From positions 1 to 33,880 of the forward strand of contig NZ_JAAFZA010000108.1 of the NCBI RefSeq assembly GCF_015356865.1: a stretch of 33,880 nt of DNA, given 5' to 3'. This document shows, in pieces, positions 7,952 through 17,266 of the stretch. The stretch is from Catenulispora pinisilvae. Lineage in GTDB: Bacteria; Actinomycetota; Actinomycetes; Streptomycetales; Catenulisporaceae. Position 1 is the stretch's first letter. Each line of letters starts with the position of its first letter. The notes below the pieces were generated by a model. That model saw only the letters and a list, made by a program, of their open reading frames with translations. It made no database searches and was not told the DNA's origin. The translations under genes and the position numbers were made by a program.

Positions 7952-8755
7952 ATGGACCTTGCACTGCGCGGCCGCGTCGCCGTTGTCACCGGCGGCAGTA
8001 AGGGCATCGGCCTTGCTGTTGTCAGGACGTTGCTGGAGGAGGGCGCGTTCGTCGTCGCGGCGTCGCGTTCGGAGTCGGCGGGGCTGGCGGGGCTGGCCGG
8101 TCCGAACCTGCTCCATGTGGCCGGCGATCTGCTGGATCCGGTGCTTCCGGGGCAGGTGGTGGCTCGGGCCGTCGAGGCTTTCGGCGGCCTCGACATTCTG
8201 GTCAACAACGCCGGCGGTCCCCCGCCGGGTGTCATGTTGCCGCGCGGGCCGTTCCTGGACGGTACCGATGTCGACTGGCAGGCGATCTTCGAGTTCAACC
8301 TGTTCGCCGTCATGCGGCTGACCCGTGCCGCGCTGCCGCATCTGGTCGAGCGGGGCGGGACGATCGTCAACGTCTCCTCCTCGCTCGCGCGTCAGCCCGG
8401 GACCAACAACTACGAGTACTCGGCCGCCAAGGCCGCGCTCGCGCATGTCTCGAAAGGGTTGGCCGAGGAGTTCGGGCCGCTGGGGGTGCGGGTCAACGCC
8501 GTGTCGCCGGGTGTCACGCGGACTAATTGGTGGACCGACGAGGGCGGGGTCGCGGACATGTTCGCCGGGGCCATGGGGGTGGACCGCGACACGTTGCTCG
8601 ACAAGACGTTGCCGGAGATGTTGCGGCTGAGCACGGGCCGCTTCGTGGAGCCGCAGGAGGTCGCCGATGTGGTGGCGTTGTTGGCGTCGCCGCGGTCGGG
8701 GAGCGTCAATGGGGCGGACTTCGTCGTGGACGGCGGCATGTTGAAGGAGCTGTAG
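7952..8755 (+). CDS. Short-chain dehydrogenase/reductase (SDR) family oxidoreductase
   Basis: The 267-aa protein is a classical SDR that uses NAD(P)H to oxidise or reduce a carbonyl/hydroxyl substrate. It has the dinucleotide motif TGGSKGIG (13-20), NNAGG (85-89), the catalytic serine region NVSSS (140-144), and Tyr156 with Lys160 in YSAAK. The C-terminus DFVVDGGMLKEL resembles FabG-like enzymes. AGGGGAT precedes the ATG. Downstream lies the acyl-CoA carboxylase, but the 142-base gap with its own promoter-like elements argues for separate transcription. The substrate cannot be deduced. Confidence 0.9.
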   Translation: MDLALRGRVAVVTGGSKGIGLAVVRTLLEEGAFVVAASRSESAGLAGLAGPNLLHVAGDLLDPVLPGQVVARAVEAFGGLDILVNNAGGPPPGVMLPRGPFLDGTDVDWQAIFEFNLFAVMRLTRAALPHLVERGGTIVNVSSSLARQPGTNNYEYSAAKAALAHVSKGLAEEFGPLGVRVNAVSPGVTRTNWWTDEGGVADMFAGAMGVDRDTLLDKTLPEMLRLSTGRFVEPQEVADVVALLASPRSGSVNGADFVVDGGMLKEL

Positions 8756-8822
8756 CGGGCTCGGCGTGTGGGGTGGCCGCCCGAACAGCCTGCGCCGGGC
8801 GGCGCGCGCGGTTTGTGATCGA

Positions 8823-8862
8823 TTGCGGAGCCGCGCGCGGCGGTTTAGGTTACTGGCGAGTA
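8823..8862 (+). promoter_or_regulatory. Promoter with start-site dyad for the acyl-CoA carboxylase operon
   Basis: TTGCGG (8823-8828), a 17-base spacer and TAGGTT (8846-8851) form a plausible sigma-70-type promoter. A dyad of TACT, GGCG, AGTA (8851-8862) sits directly after the -10, where a bound repressor would block initiation. It lies 35 bases before the ATG at 8898. The assignment is by pattern only. Confidence 0.45.
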
Positions 8863-8897
8863 GTACGAGTAGCGCCCGCGCCGAGGAAGAGGCCGCC

Positions 8898-10490
<1,593 letters not shown>

Positions 10491-10573
10491 CCGCCCGCGG
10501 CCCGCCGCCGCGCGGATCGTGACGACAGTCACAGCTCCACGACCGATATTCCGACCTGTGAGACAGTGACGCC

Positions 10574-12562
10574 ATGCCGACGAATCCGACGTTCTCCACC
10601 GTGCTAGTGGCCAACCGGGGCGAGATCGCCCGGCGGGTCTTCCGCACCGCCAAGGCCCTTGGCCTGCGCACCGTCGCCGTGTATTCCGAGCCGGACGCGG
10701 ACGCCCCGCACGTGCGCGAGGCCGACGTCGCGGTGGCCCTCGGCGGCAGCACCAGCGCGGAGTCGTACCTGGACGTCGCGAAGATCCTGGAGGCGGCGCG
10801 CAAGACCGGCGCGGACGCCGTCCACCCCGGCTACGGCTTCCTGTCGGAGAACGCCGGCTTCGCCGAGGCCTGTGCGCAGGCCGGGATCGTGTTCGTCGGC
10901 CCGTCCCCGGACTCGATCCGGAAGATGGGGATCAAGCACGAGGCGAAGGCGATCGCCAAGGCGGCCGGGGTCCCGGTGCTGCCGGACGCGCTGCTCACCA
11001 CCGACGAGCCCGACGACTGGCGCAAGGCCGGCGAAGGCGTCGGATTCCCGTTGCTGGTAAAGGCTTCGGCCGGGGGCGGCGGCAAGGGCATGCGGCTGGT
11101 CTCCGCCGTGGACGAGCTGGAGAACGCGGTCTCCGGGGCCCGGCGCGAGGCGACGGCCGCGTTCGGGGACGGGACCGTGTTCCTGGAGCGCTACCTGACC
11201 GCGTCCCGGCATATCGAGATCCAGGTGTTCGGCGACAGCCACGGCAACGCGGTGTTCTACGGCGAGCGCGAGTGCTCGGTGCAGCGCCGGCACCAGAAGG
11301 TCGTCGAGGAGGCGCCCTCACCCGTGGTCGGCGCGGCGGTCCGGGCCCGGATGGGCGAGGTCGCGTGCGCGCTGGTGCGCGAGCTCGGCTACGTCGGCGC
11401 CGGGACCGTGGAGTTCCTGTTCGACGACACGGACGACTCCTATTACTTCCTGGAGATGAACACCCGGCTCCAGGTCGAGCACCCGGTCACCGAGGAGGTC
11501 TGGGGGCAGGACCTGGTCCGCAAGCAGTTCGAGGTCGCGAACGGCGCCGAGCTCACCGCGCCGGACCCCGAAGGCCTGCACGGCCACGCGATCGAGGTCC
11601 GGATCTACGCCGAGGACCCGGCCCGCAAGTACATCCCCTCGCCCGGGACCCTCGCGCTGTATGAGCACACTGATGTGCCCGGGATCCGTTATGAGGACGG
11701 GGTGCGCAGCGGCAGCGTCGTCTCGCACTACTACGACCCGATGCTGGCCAAGGTGATCGCGACCGGTGCCAGCCGGACCGAGGCGGCACTGAAGCTGGCC
11801 TCGGCGCTGGCCGGAATGCGGATCCAGGGTTTGAAGACCAACCGGGATCAGCTCGTCGCGATCCTGCGCGACCCGGACTTCCTGGCCGGGACCACGCGGA
11901 CCGACTTCCTCGACCTGCACCCCGCGCTGTCCGCGCCGGAAGACCGGGTGGACGTCACCGCGCATCTCGCGGCGGCCATCGCGGTGTCCGTACACCGGCG
12001 TCGGACGGCCGGTGGCGCCACGGCCTTCGCCCCGGCCGGCTGGCGGCTGCTGCCGTACGACGGCGCGAACGCCGCGTGGACTCGGCAGGACGTCCGCCGC
12101 GCGCCCGAGACGCCGGTGACCTACCGGCTGGACGGCTCGACGCTGTACCTGATCCACGGCGGGGCCGAGTACGAGGTATCCCTGAAGGATCTGGGCCCTG
12201 AGTCGGTGCGGGTCGCCGTCGACGGCGTCGATCGGCTGTGCCGGGTGCGGGTCGCCGACGACACCGTGGTCTGGGTCGACGACAGCGACGGCGGGCACTC
12301 GGCGTGGAAGCCGACGCCCCGGTTCCCCGAGGACGCCGATGCCTCCGCCGCTGATGACGGGGCCGCCGAGGTGCCCGGGACCGTGGTCGCGATCGCGGTG
12401 GCGGCCGGGGACCGGGTGAGGTCCGGGCAGGTACTGGTGACCATGGAGGCCATGAAGATGGAGCACCAGGTCAAGGCCGGGCGGGACGGCGTCGTGGCCT
12501 CGGTGGACTGCGCGGTGGGGCAGTTCGTGGACGCGCACCAGATTCTGGTGACTTTGGCCTGA
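10574..12562 (+). CDS. Acyl-CoA carboxylase alpha subunit: biotin carboxylase plus biotin carrier domain
   Basis: A 662-aa protein that uses ATP and bicarbonate to carboxylate its own biotin. The biotin carboxylase domain starts at VLVANRGEIARR and includes an ATP-grasp glycine loop (KASAGGGGKGM), ERECSVQRRHQK and EMNTRLQVEHPVTE. The C-terminal biotinyl domain has EAMKMEHQ, with the biotinylated lysine at 628. Domain order and length match AccA1/MCC-alpha proteins. It pairs with the upstream beta subunit. No strong Shine-Dalgarno is seen before the ATG; a small dyad GTGAC/GTCAC (10519-10532) lies in the gap. A long hairpin follows the gene. Confidence 0.95.
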   Translation: MPTNPTFSTVLVANRGEIARRVFRTAKALGLRTVAVYSEPDADAPHVREADVAVALGGSTSAESYLDVAKILEAARKTGADAVHPGYGFLSENAGFAEACAQAGIVFVGPSPDSIRKMGIKHEAKAIAKAAGVPVLPDALLTTDEPDDWRKAGEGVGFPLLVKASAGGGGKGMRLVSAVDELENAVSGARREATAAFGDGTVFLERYLTASRHIEIQVFGDSHGNAVFYGERECSVQRRHQKVVEEAPSPVVGAAVRARMGEVACALVRELGYVGAGTVEFLFDDTDDSYYFLEMNTRLQVEHPVTEEVWGQDLVRKQFEVANGAELTAPDPEGLHGHAIEVRIYAEDPARKYIPSPGTLALYEHTDVPGIRYEDGVRSGSVVSHYYDPMLAKVIATGASRTEAALKLASALAGMRIQGLKTNRDQLVAILRDPDFLAGTTRTDFLDLHPALSAPEDRVDVTAHLAAAIAVSVHRRRTAGGATAFAPAGWRLLPYDGANAAWTRQDVRRAPETPVTYRLDGSTLYLIHGGAEYEVSLKDLGPESVRVAVDGVDRLCRVRVADDTVVWVDDSDGGHSAWKPTPRFPEDADASAADDGAAEVPGTVVAIAVAAGDRVRSGQVLVTMEAMKMEHQVKAGRDGVVASVDCAVGQFVDAHQILVTLA

Positions 12563-12586
12563 CAGGGCGTGTGGAGGATGTAAGTC

Positions 12587-12615
12587 CCCCGCGCGCGTAG
12601 TGCTGGCGCGCGGGG
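12587..12615 (+). terminator. GC-rich hairpin after the carboxylase operon
   Basis: CCCCGCGCGC (12587-12596) pairs perfectly with GCGCGCGGGG (12606-12615) around a 9-base loop. It lies 24 bases after the carboxylase stop and 23 before the next start. It has only a short CGCTTT tail, in line with other hairpins in this window. Confidence 0.7.
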
Positions 12616-12638
12616 CGCTTTCAGCCCAGAATCGGGGC

Positions 12639-13394
12639 ATGCCTGCCACGCAAAGTACTGAGACGCGCGACCCGGTGGAGTTCCACCGGCTCGGCGACAT
12701 CGTGCGTGTGAACCTCGACGAGAACGCGCATGGCTCCGTCCTCGCCTACGGGGACCAGGAGTGGGACTGGACCGAGTTCGACGCTCGGGTCCGCAAGTGC
12801 GTGACCGGGATCCGCAGCGACCGGTTGCAGCGCGGCCAGCGGGTCGCCGTGCTGGCCCGCAACCACCCGGTCCACGTCGAGACCCTGTTCGCGGCCAGCA
12901 ACATGGGGCTGGTCTGCACCTGGCTGGACTGGCGCCTGGACCGCGCGCGGCTGGTCCACGCGCTGAACGAGGCCGAGGCCCGGATCCTGTTCGTCGGCGA
13001 GGAGTTCGTGGACCTCATCGACGGCGCCATGATGGAGATCGTCTCGGTGGTCAGCACGATCACCGTCGGCGGCCGCGAGGACGAGTACGAGGAGTGGCTG
13101 GAGACCCACGAGACCCATGAGGCGCTGCTGCGTGCGGCCCGGGAACTCGCGGCCGTGAGCGGCGACGACCCCGTGCTGCGGCTCTACTCCTCGACCGGGA
13201 AGAAGGGACCGACTCGCGGCGAGTACACCCATCGCGCGCTGCTGGCGTCGGCCTCCGAGATGCTGCGCCGCAAGTCCCTGGCCCGCGGCGACGTCGAGGC
13301 GCTGGACGCGCCGGTGACGGTGCACGAGGCCGCGGTGCGGGTGCTGGCGAACATGTCGGCGGGGGCTGCGACGGTGCTGGTGCGGGAGGAGTAG
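12639..13394 (+). CDS. Shortened AMP-binding (ANL superfamily) protein with degraded P-loop
   Basis: The 251-aa protein looks like the N-terminal part of an acyl-CoA synthetase. RGQRVAVLARNHPVHVETLFAASNMG (residues 65-90 region) matches the family's early core. Residues 183-194 (YSSTGKKGPTRG), followed by a TH pair, occupy the place of the ATP-binding loop, normally YTSGTTGxPKG, but deviate from it. The usual 500-aa family length, the later ATP motifs and the C-terminal lid domain are missing. Catalysis is therefore doubtful: it may be a remnant, or a non-catalytic or regulatory derivative. Start chosen at the ATG after GGGG, beyond the terminator hairpin. It meets the TetR gene tail to tail. 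Confidence 0.7.
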   Translation: MPATQSTETRDPVEFHRLGDIVRVNLDENAHGSVLAYGDQEWDWTEFDARVRKCVTGIRSDRLQRGQRVAVLARNHPVHVETLFAASNMGLVCTWLDWRLDRARLVHALNEAEARILFVGEEFVDLIDGAMMEIVSVVSTITVGGREDEYEEWLETHETHEALLRAARELAAVSGDDPVLRLYSSTGKKGPTRGEYTHRALLASASEMLRRKSLARGDVEALDAPVTVHEAAVRVLANMSAGAATVLVREE

Positions 13395-13414
13395 CCACTG
13401 CCGGGAGGAGTAGC
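13383..13414. repeat. 13-bp direct repeat spanning two convergent gene ends
   Basis: CGGGAGGAGTAGC occurs at 13383-13395 and 13402-13414. Copy 1 contains the stop of the AMP-binding gene; copy 2 touches the stop of the reverse-strand TetR gene. It looks like a small local duplication. Confidence 0.6.
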
Positions 13415-14172
13415 TACCGCTTCGCCTCGGCCGGCTTCGCGCGCTCGGCGTGCTCGGCGAGTTCCGAGTGCTCAGCCCGCGTGCCCCGCTCGGCCCGCTG
13501 GGTCTTGCGCGCGGCGCGCCGCACCTTGGCCTCGGCCTGCTCCTGCACTATCAGCCGCGGCTGCCCCTCCAGGTGGGACAGGCCGTTCCAGGCCAGGTTC
13601 ACCAGGTGCGCGGCCACCTCGGCCTTGGGCGGCTTGCGGACGTCGAGCCACCACTGGCCGGTCAGGGCGACCATGCCGACCAGCATCTGGGCGTACATCG
13701 GGGCCAGCTTGGGGTCGTAGCCGCGGTGCATGAAGTGCACCCCGAGCAGGTCCTCGACCTGGGAGGCGATGTCGGAGATCAGGGAGGCGAAGTTGCCGGT
13801 GGAGGTGGTGACCGGGGAGTCGCGGACCAGGATGCGGAAGCCGTCGGTGCTGGACTCGATGTAGTCCAGCAGCGCGAAGGCCGCCTGTTCCAGCAGCTCG
13901 CGGGCGTGTTCGCCGGTCAGGCCGGTGGTCACCATCGACAGCAGCTTGGCCATCTCCCGGTCGACCACGACCGCGTACAGCCCCTCCTTGCCGCCGAAGT
14001 GCTCGTACACCACCGGCTTGGAGACCCCGGCCTTGGTCGCGATCTCCTCCACCGAGGTGGCGTCGAAGCCGCGCTCGGCGAACAGTGTCCGGCCGATCTC
14101 GATGAGTTGTTCCCGCCGTTCCTTGCCGCTCATCCGGGTGCGGGACGCCGGGGCCGAGGTTCGGGAAGTCAC
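13414..14172 (-). CDS. TetR/AcrR family transcriptional regulator, probably controlling the desaturase
   Basis: This 252-aa repressor-type protein has an N-terminal TetR HTH (about residues 16-62: GRTLFAERGFDATSVEEIA, then AGVSKPVVYEHFGGKEGL) and a larger ligand-binding domain. The C-terminal 40 residues are a charged Ala/Glu/Arg tail of low complexity. The GTG start at 14172 keeps a short leader; an in-frame ATG at 14133 is the alternative. It is 110 bases downstream of the acyl-CoA desaturase on the same strand. TetR proteins beside desaturases often sense acyl-CoA and repress the desaturase. The perfect inverted repeat in the desaturase promoter (15300-15321) is the likely site; this link is inferred. 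Confidence 0.88.
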   Translation of the reverse strand: MTSRTSAPASRTRMSGKERREQLIEIGRTLFAERGFDATSVEEIATKAGVSKPVVYEHFGGKEGLYAVVVDREMAKLLSMVTTGLTGEHARELLEQAAFALLDYIESSTDGFRILVRDSPVTTSTGNFASLISDIASQVEDLLGVHFMHRGYDPKLAPMYAQMLVGMVALTGQWWLDVRKPPKAEVAAHLVNLAWNGLSHLEGQPRLIVQEQAEAKVRRAARKTQRAERGTRAEHSELAEHAERAKPAEAKR

Positions 14173-14282
14173 CGTGGCATTCTCTCAGGTTTCTCGCGAC
14201 ATGACGCGACCGGGGTGGAGGCAGCCTCCGTCTCTGGCGGCCGGACGTCGTCGCGGGTGGGACCGCCCGGGCCCGCTTCGGA

Positions 14283-15239
14283 TCAGATCGCCTGCGTCTG
14301 CTTCATGGCGATGCGCTCTGGCGAGGGCCACCGGACGTCGCGCACCCAGCCCAGCTTCTCGAACACCCAGATGATCCGCGCCGAGGAGTCGATCTGGCCG
14401 CGCAGCACGCCGTGCCGGGCCGCGGTCGGGTCCGAGTGGTGCAGGTTGTGCCAGGACTCGCCCATCGACAGCACCGCCAGCCACCACACGTTCCCGGACC
14501 GGTCCCGGGAGCGGAACGGCCGCTCGCCGATGGCGTGGCAGATCGAGTTGATCGACCAGGTGGTGTGGTGCAGCAGGCTGATCCGGACCAGCGAGCCCCA
14601 GAAGAAGGCGGTCAGTATCCCCTGCCAGCTCCAGGTCACCAGGCCGCCGACGAGCGCCGGCAGCAGCAGCGAGGCCAGCGCCAGGTAGGGGAAGGCCCGG
14701 GAGACCCGGACGATCGCCCGGTCCTTGAGCAGGTCCGGGGCGTACTGCTGCTGGTTAGTCTGCTCGACGTTGAACAGCCAGCCGATGTGCGCCCACCACA
14801 TGCCCTTGATCAGGGCCGGGACGGTCGCGCCGTAGCGCCACGGGGAGTGCGGATCGCCGTCCTGGTCGCTGAAGCGGTGGTGCTTGCGGTGGTCGGCGAC
14901 CCAGCGGATCACCGGGCCCTGGACGGCCAGCGAGCCGGCGATCGCCAGCCCCACCCGCAGCGCCCTGCGGGCCTTGAAAGAGGAGTGGGTGAACAAGCGG
15001 TGGAACCCGACCGTGACGCCGTGCCCGCTGATCGCGTACATCACCACCGCGATGATCAGATCGGTCCACGTCAGACCCCAGCCCCACAGCACCGGGACGG
15101 ACGCGACCAGCGCCACGAACGGGATGCCGATGAACAGGCTGAGCGCGAAGCGTTCCTTGAAGGACTGTTGGTCGCCCCCGAGCGTGCCCCGGCCGGGGGC
15201 GGGCTCGACGGACTGCTGGGGTACCGAGGTTGCTGTCAT
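14283..15239 (-). CDS. Membrane fatty acid (acyl-CoA delta-9 type) desaturase
   Basis: The 318-aa di-iron desaturase introduces a double bond in fatty acyl chains, using O2 and electrons from a partner reductase. The three histidine boxes are HRLFTH (80-85), HRKHH (117-121) and HNLHH (264-268). Hydrophobic segments lie at about residues 35-70, 95-112 and 185-225. ATG at 15239 is preferred because AAGG lies ten bases before it; ATG at 15248 is possible, but AAGG would then be one base away. The promoter upstream carries a perfect operator-like repeat, and a TetR gene follows, so regulation by membrane lipid or acyl-CoA state is likely. The electron donor is not encoded nearby. Confidence 0.92.
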   Translation of the reverse strand: MTATSVPQQSVEPAPGRGTLGGDQQSFKERFALSLFIGIPFVALVASVPVLWGWGLTWTDLIIAVVMYAISGHGVTVGFHRLFTHSSFKARRALRVGLAIAGSLAVQGPVIRWVADHRKHHRFSDQDGDPHSPWRYGATVPALIKGMWWAHIGWLFNVEQTNQQQYAPDLLKDRAIVRVSRAFPYLALASLLLPALVGGLVTWSWQGILTAFFWGSLVRISLLHHTTWSINSICHAIGERPFRSRDRSGNVWWLAVLSMGESWHNLHHSDPTAARHGVLRGQIDSSARIIWVFEKLGWVRDVRWPSPERIAMKQTQAI

Positions 15240-15299
15240 CGCGATCATGCCTTGAGGGGAAGTGCCCTTGTGGGGCTGGCGGATCGGGGGAACTGACCG

Positions 15300-15329
15300 C
15301 AACCTACGCTGCCGTAGGTTGGGTTACAA
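15300..15329 (-). promoter_or_regulatory. Desaturase promoter with embedded perfect inverted-repeat operator
   Basis: On the reverse strand TTGTAA (15324-15329), a 17-base spacer and TAGGTT (15301-15306) form a good promoter. Inside it the arms CAACCTACG (15300-15308) and CGTAGGTTG (15313-15321) are perfectly complementary around CTGC, covering the -10 and most of the spacer. Two 9-bp half-sites separated by 4 bp are typical of a TetR dimer site. A TetR gene lies downstream of the desaturase. Confidence 0.7.
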
Positions 15330-15457
15330 GGATTACACGGCGGGTGACGCTCGGATGTCCGAACGCTGTACGCCTCCCGGAGGACCCGGGAAGGTCGGCG
15401 CCGCCCCTAATCCCGGGCGCGCGAGGACCCCCGGATGTGGGAAACTGGCGACGACGA

Positions 15458-15529
15458 TCCGCCATGGGGTAATTGGCAGCCCAGCAGACTTTGGATCTGT
15501 TTGTCCAGGTTCGAGTCCTGGTGGCGGAG
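15458..15529 (+). tRNA. trnQ: tRNA-Gln (anticodon TTG)
   Basis: The cloverleaf folds fully: acceptor TCCGCCA/TGGCGGA (7 bp), D stem GGGT/GCCC, anticodon stem GCAGA/TCTGT with loop CTTTGGA (anticodon TTG at 15491-15493), and T arm CCAGG-TTCGAGT-CCTGG. The discriminator is G at 15529; CCA is not encoded. It lies just upstream of glmU, an arrangement seen in other actinobacteria. Confidence 0.96.
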
Positions 15530-15540
15530 CACTGGCGGTG

Positions 15541-15567
15541 GCCGGGGCGTGGCCGGCCCGCCCCGGC
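15541..15567 (+). terminator. Hairpin after tRNA-Gln
   Basis: GCCGGGGCG (15541-15549) pairs with CGCCCCGGC (15559-15567) across a 9-base loop, 11 bases after the tRNA. A glmU -10-like TACCCT follows at 15600-15605, so the tRNA and glmU probably form separate transcripts. Confidence 0.55.
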
Positions 15568-15667
15568 GGGGGTCGCTCGCAACCCCTCCCCACGATCGCT
15601 ACCCTCCTAGGGAACCGACGCCGCCGACGCGCGGCGCGCAGCACCGCACCCCGCTAGGAGTCGCCCC

Positions 15668-17203
15668 ATGACCGACCAGCACGCGCCGACCGTCGTCATC
15701 CTGGCCGCCGGCGAGGGCAAGCGGATGAAATCCGCGACGCCGAAGGTGCTGCACGAACTGTGCGGGCGCACGATGCTCGGACACGTGGTGGCCGCCGCGC
15801 ACGAGCTGGCGCCGCGGCGGCTCGCGGTGGTCGTCGGCAAGGGGCGCGACCAGGTCGCCCCGCACGTCGAGGCGATCGCCCCCGAGGCCCGGATCGTCGT
15901 GCAGGACCCGCAGAACGGCACCGGGGAGGCGACCCGGCTGGCGCTGGAGGCGCTGACCGCGGACGGCGCGGAGCTGCGCGGCACGGTGCTGGTGCTGCTG
16001 GGCGACGGGGCCATGGTCACCGGGGACACGCTGCGGCACCTGATCGCCGAGCACGAGAAGGCCGGCAACGCGGTGACCGACCTGACCGCGGTCGTGCCGG
16101 ACCCGACGGGCCTGGGCCGGATCCTGCGCGAGCCGGACGGCACGCCGGCCGGCCGGCTGCTCGGCATCGTCGAGCAGAAGGACTGCACCCCGGAGCAGGC
16201 CGCCATCCACGAGGTGAACTCCGGGATCTTCGCCTTCGACGCCGAGACCTTGCGCGCCGCGCTGGGCCGGCTCACCACCGACAACGCCCAGGGTGAGGAA
16301 CTGCTCACCGACGTGCTGGCGATCGCGGTCGGCGACGGGCTGCCGGTCGGCGCCGTGGTCGCCGCCGACCACCGCGACCTGCTGGCCGCCAACGACCGGG
16401 CCCAGCTGGCGGATCTGCGCCGGCTGATGAACCAGCGGATCACCCGCCGGTGGATGGTCGAGGGCGTCACCATCGTGGACCCGGCGACCACCTGGATCGA
16501 CGTGGACGTGGTGCTGGAGCCGGACGCCACGGTCCGGCCCAACACCCAGCTGGAGGGCACGACCCGGATCGCCGCCGGCGCCGACGTCGGCCCGAACTGC
16601 ACGCTGAGGGACACCGTCGTCGGGGCCGGCGCCCGGGTCACCAACGCCACCACCGACGGCGCCGAGATCGGCCCGCAGGCCAGCGTCGGCCCGTACACCT
16701 ACCTGCGCCCGGGGACCAAGCTCGGCCGCAAGGCCAAGGCCGGCGGCTTCGTGGAGATGAAGAAGTCGACGATCGGCGCCGGCAGCAAGGTCCCGCACCT
16801 GGCCTACATCGGCGACGCCACCATCGGCGAGGGCTGCAACGTCGGCGCCGGCGTCATCACCGCCAACTACGACGGCGAGAACAAGTTCCCGACCCGCATC
16901 GGCGACCACGCCTTCATCGGCACCAACACCACCCTGATCGCCCCGGCCGACATCGCCGACGGCGCCTACGTCGCGGCCGGCTCGGCGATCAGCCTGCCGG
17001 TCGGCCCGGGGGAGTTGGCGGTGGCGCGCGGCCGCCAGCGCAACATCGCCGGCTACGTCGCCCGCAAGCGTCCGGGCTCGGCGGCGGCCCAGGCGGCCGA
17101 GCGCGCGATCGAGCGCTCCGGGCAGTCGGGATCCGATGCCGGCCCCGCCGCTGAGACCGATCCCACAGGCAGCGAGCCCGACGGTCGGGGGGACGCGGTC
17201 TGA
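15668..17203 (+). CDS. glmU: Bifunctional GlmU: GlcN-1-P acetyltransferase / UDP-GlcNAc pyrophosphorylase
   Basis: The 511-aa cytoplasmic enzyme makes UDP-N-acetylglucosamine for peptidoglycan. The N-terminal uridyltransferase starts with LAAGEGKRMKSATPK, the family nucleotide-binding loop. The C-terminal half is a left-handed beta helix built from hexapeptide repeats (about residues 265-460), with YLRPGTKLGRKAKAGGFVEMK and the active-site region VGAGVITANYDG. The last 40 residues are a low-complexity Ala/Glu/Gly tail. TAGGAG stands seven bases before the ATG. A leaderless or short-leader promoter is suggested by TACCCT at 15600. prs follows after 63 bases, probably co-transcribed. Confidence 0.97.
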   Translation: MTDQHAPTVVILAAGEGKRMKSATPKVLHELCGRTMLGHVVAAAHELAPRRLAVVVGKGRDQVAPHVEAIAPEARIVVQDPQNGTGEATRLALEALTADGAELRGTVLVLLGDGAMVTGDTLRHLIAEHEKAGNAVTDLTAVVPDPTGLGRILREPDGTPAGRLLGIVEQKDCTPEQAAIHEVNSGIFAFDAETLRAALGRLTTDNAQGEELLTDVLAIAVGDGLPVGAVVAADHRDLLAANDRAQLADLRRLMNQRITRRWMVEGVTIVDPATTWIDVDVVLEPDATVRPNTQLEGTTRIAAGADVGPNCTLRDTVVGAGARVTNATTDGAEIGPQASVGPYTYLRPGTKLGRKAKAGGFVEMKKSTIGAGSKVPHLAYIGDATIGEGCNVGAGVITANYDGENKFPTRIGDHAFIGTNTTLIAPADIADGAYVAAGSAISLPVGPGELAVARGRQRNIAGYVARKRPGSAAAQAAERAIERSGQSGSDAGPAAETDPTGSEPDGRGDAV

Positions 17204-17266
17204 ACGGCTCGTTGCGTCTGAGAGTATGAAAGAACTACGGCCCCTCGTCTCTTAGGAGAACCCACC

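Noticed and set aside
14217..14229. GGAGGC-A-GCCTCC palindrome upstream of the TetR gene as its operator
   Set aside because: It does not resemble the desaturase operator, and short GC palindromes are expected by chance here.
15230..15671. Small open frames across the tRNA-Gln region
   Set aside because: They overlap a tRNA that folds completely, and the promoter of the desaturase; none has a domain or ribosome site.
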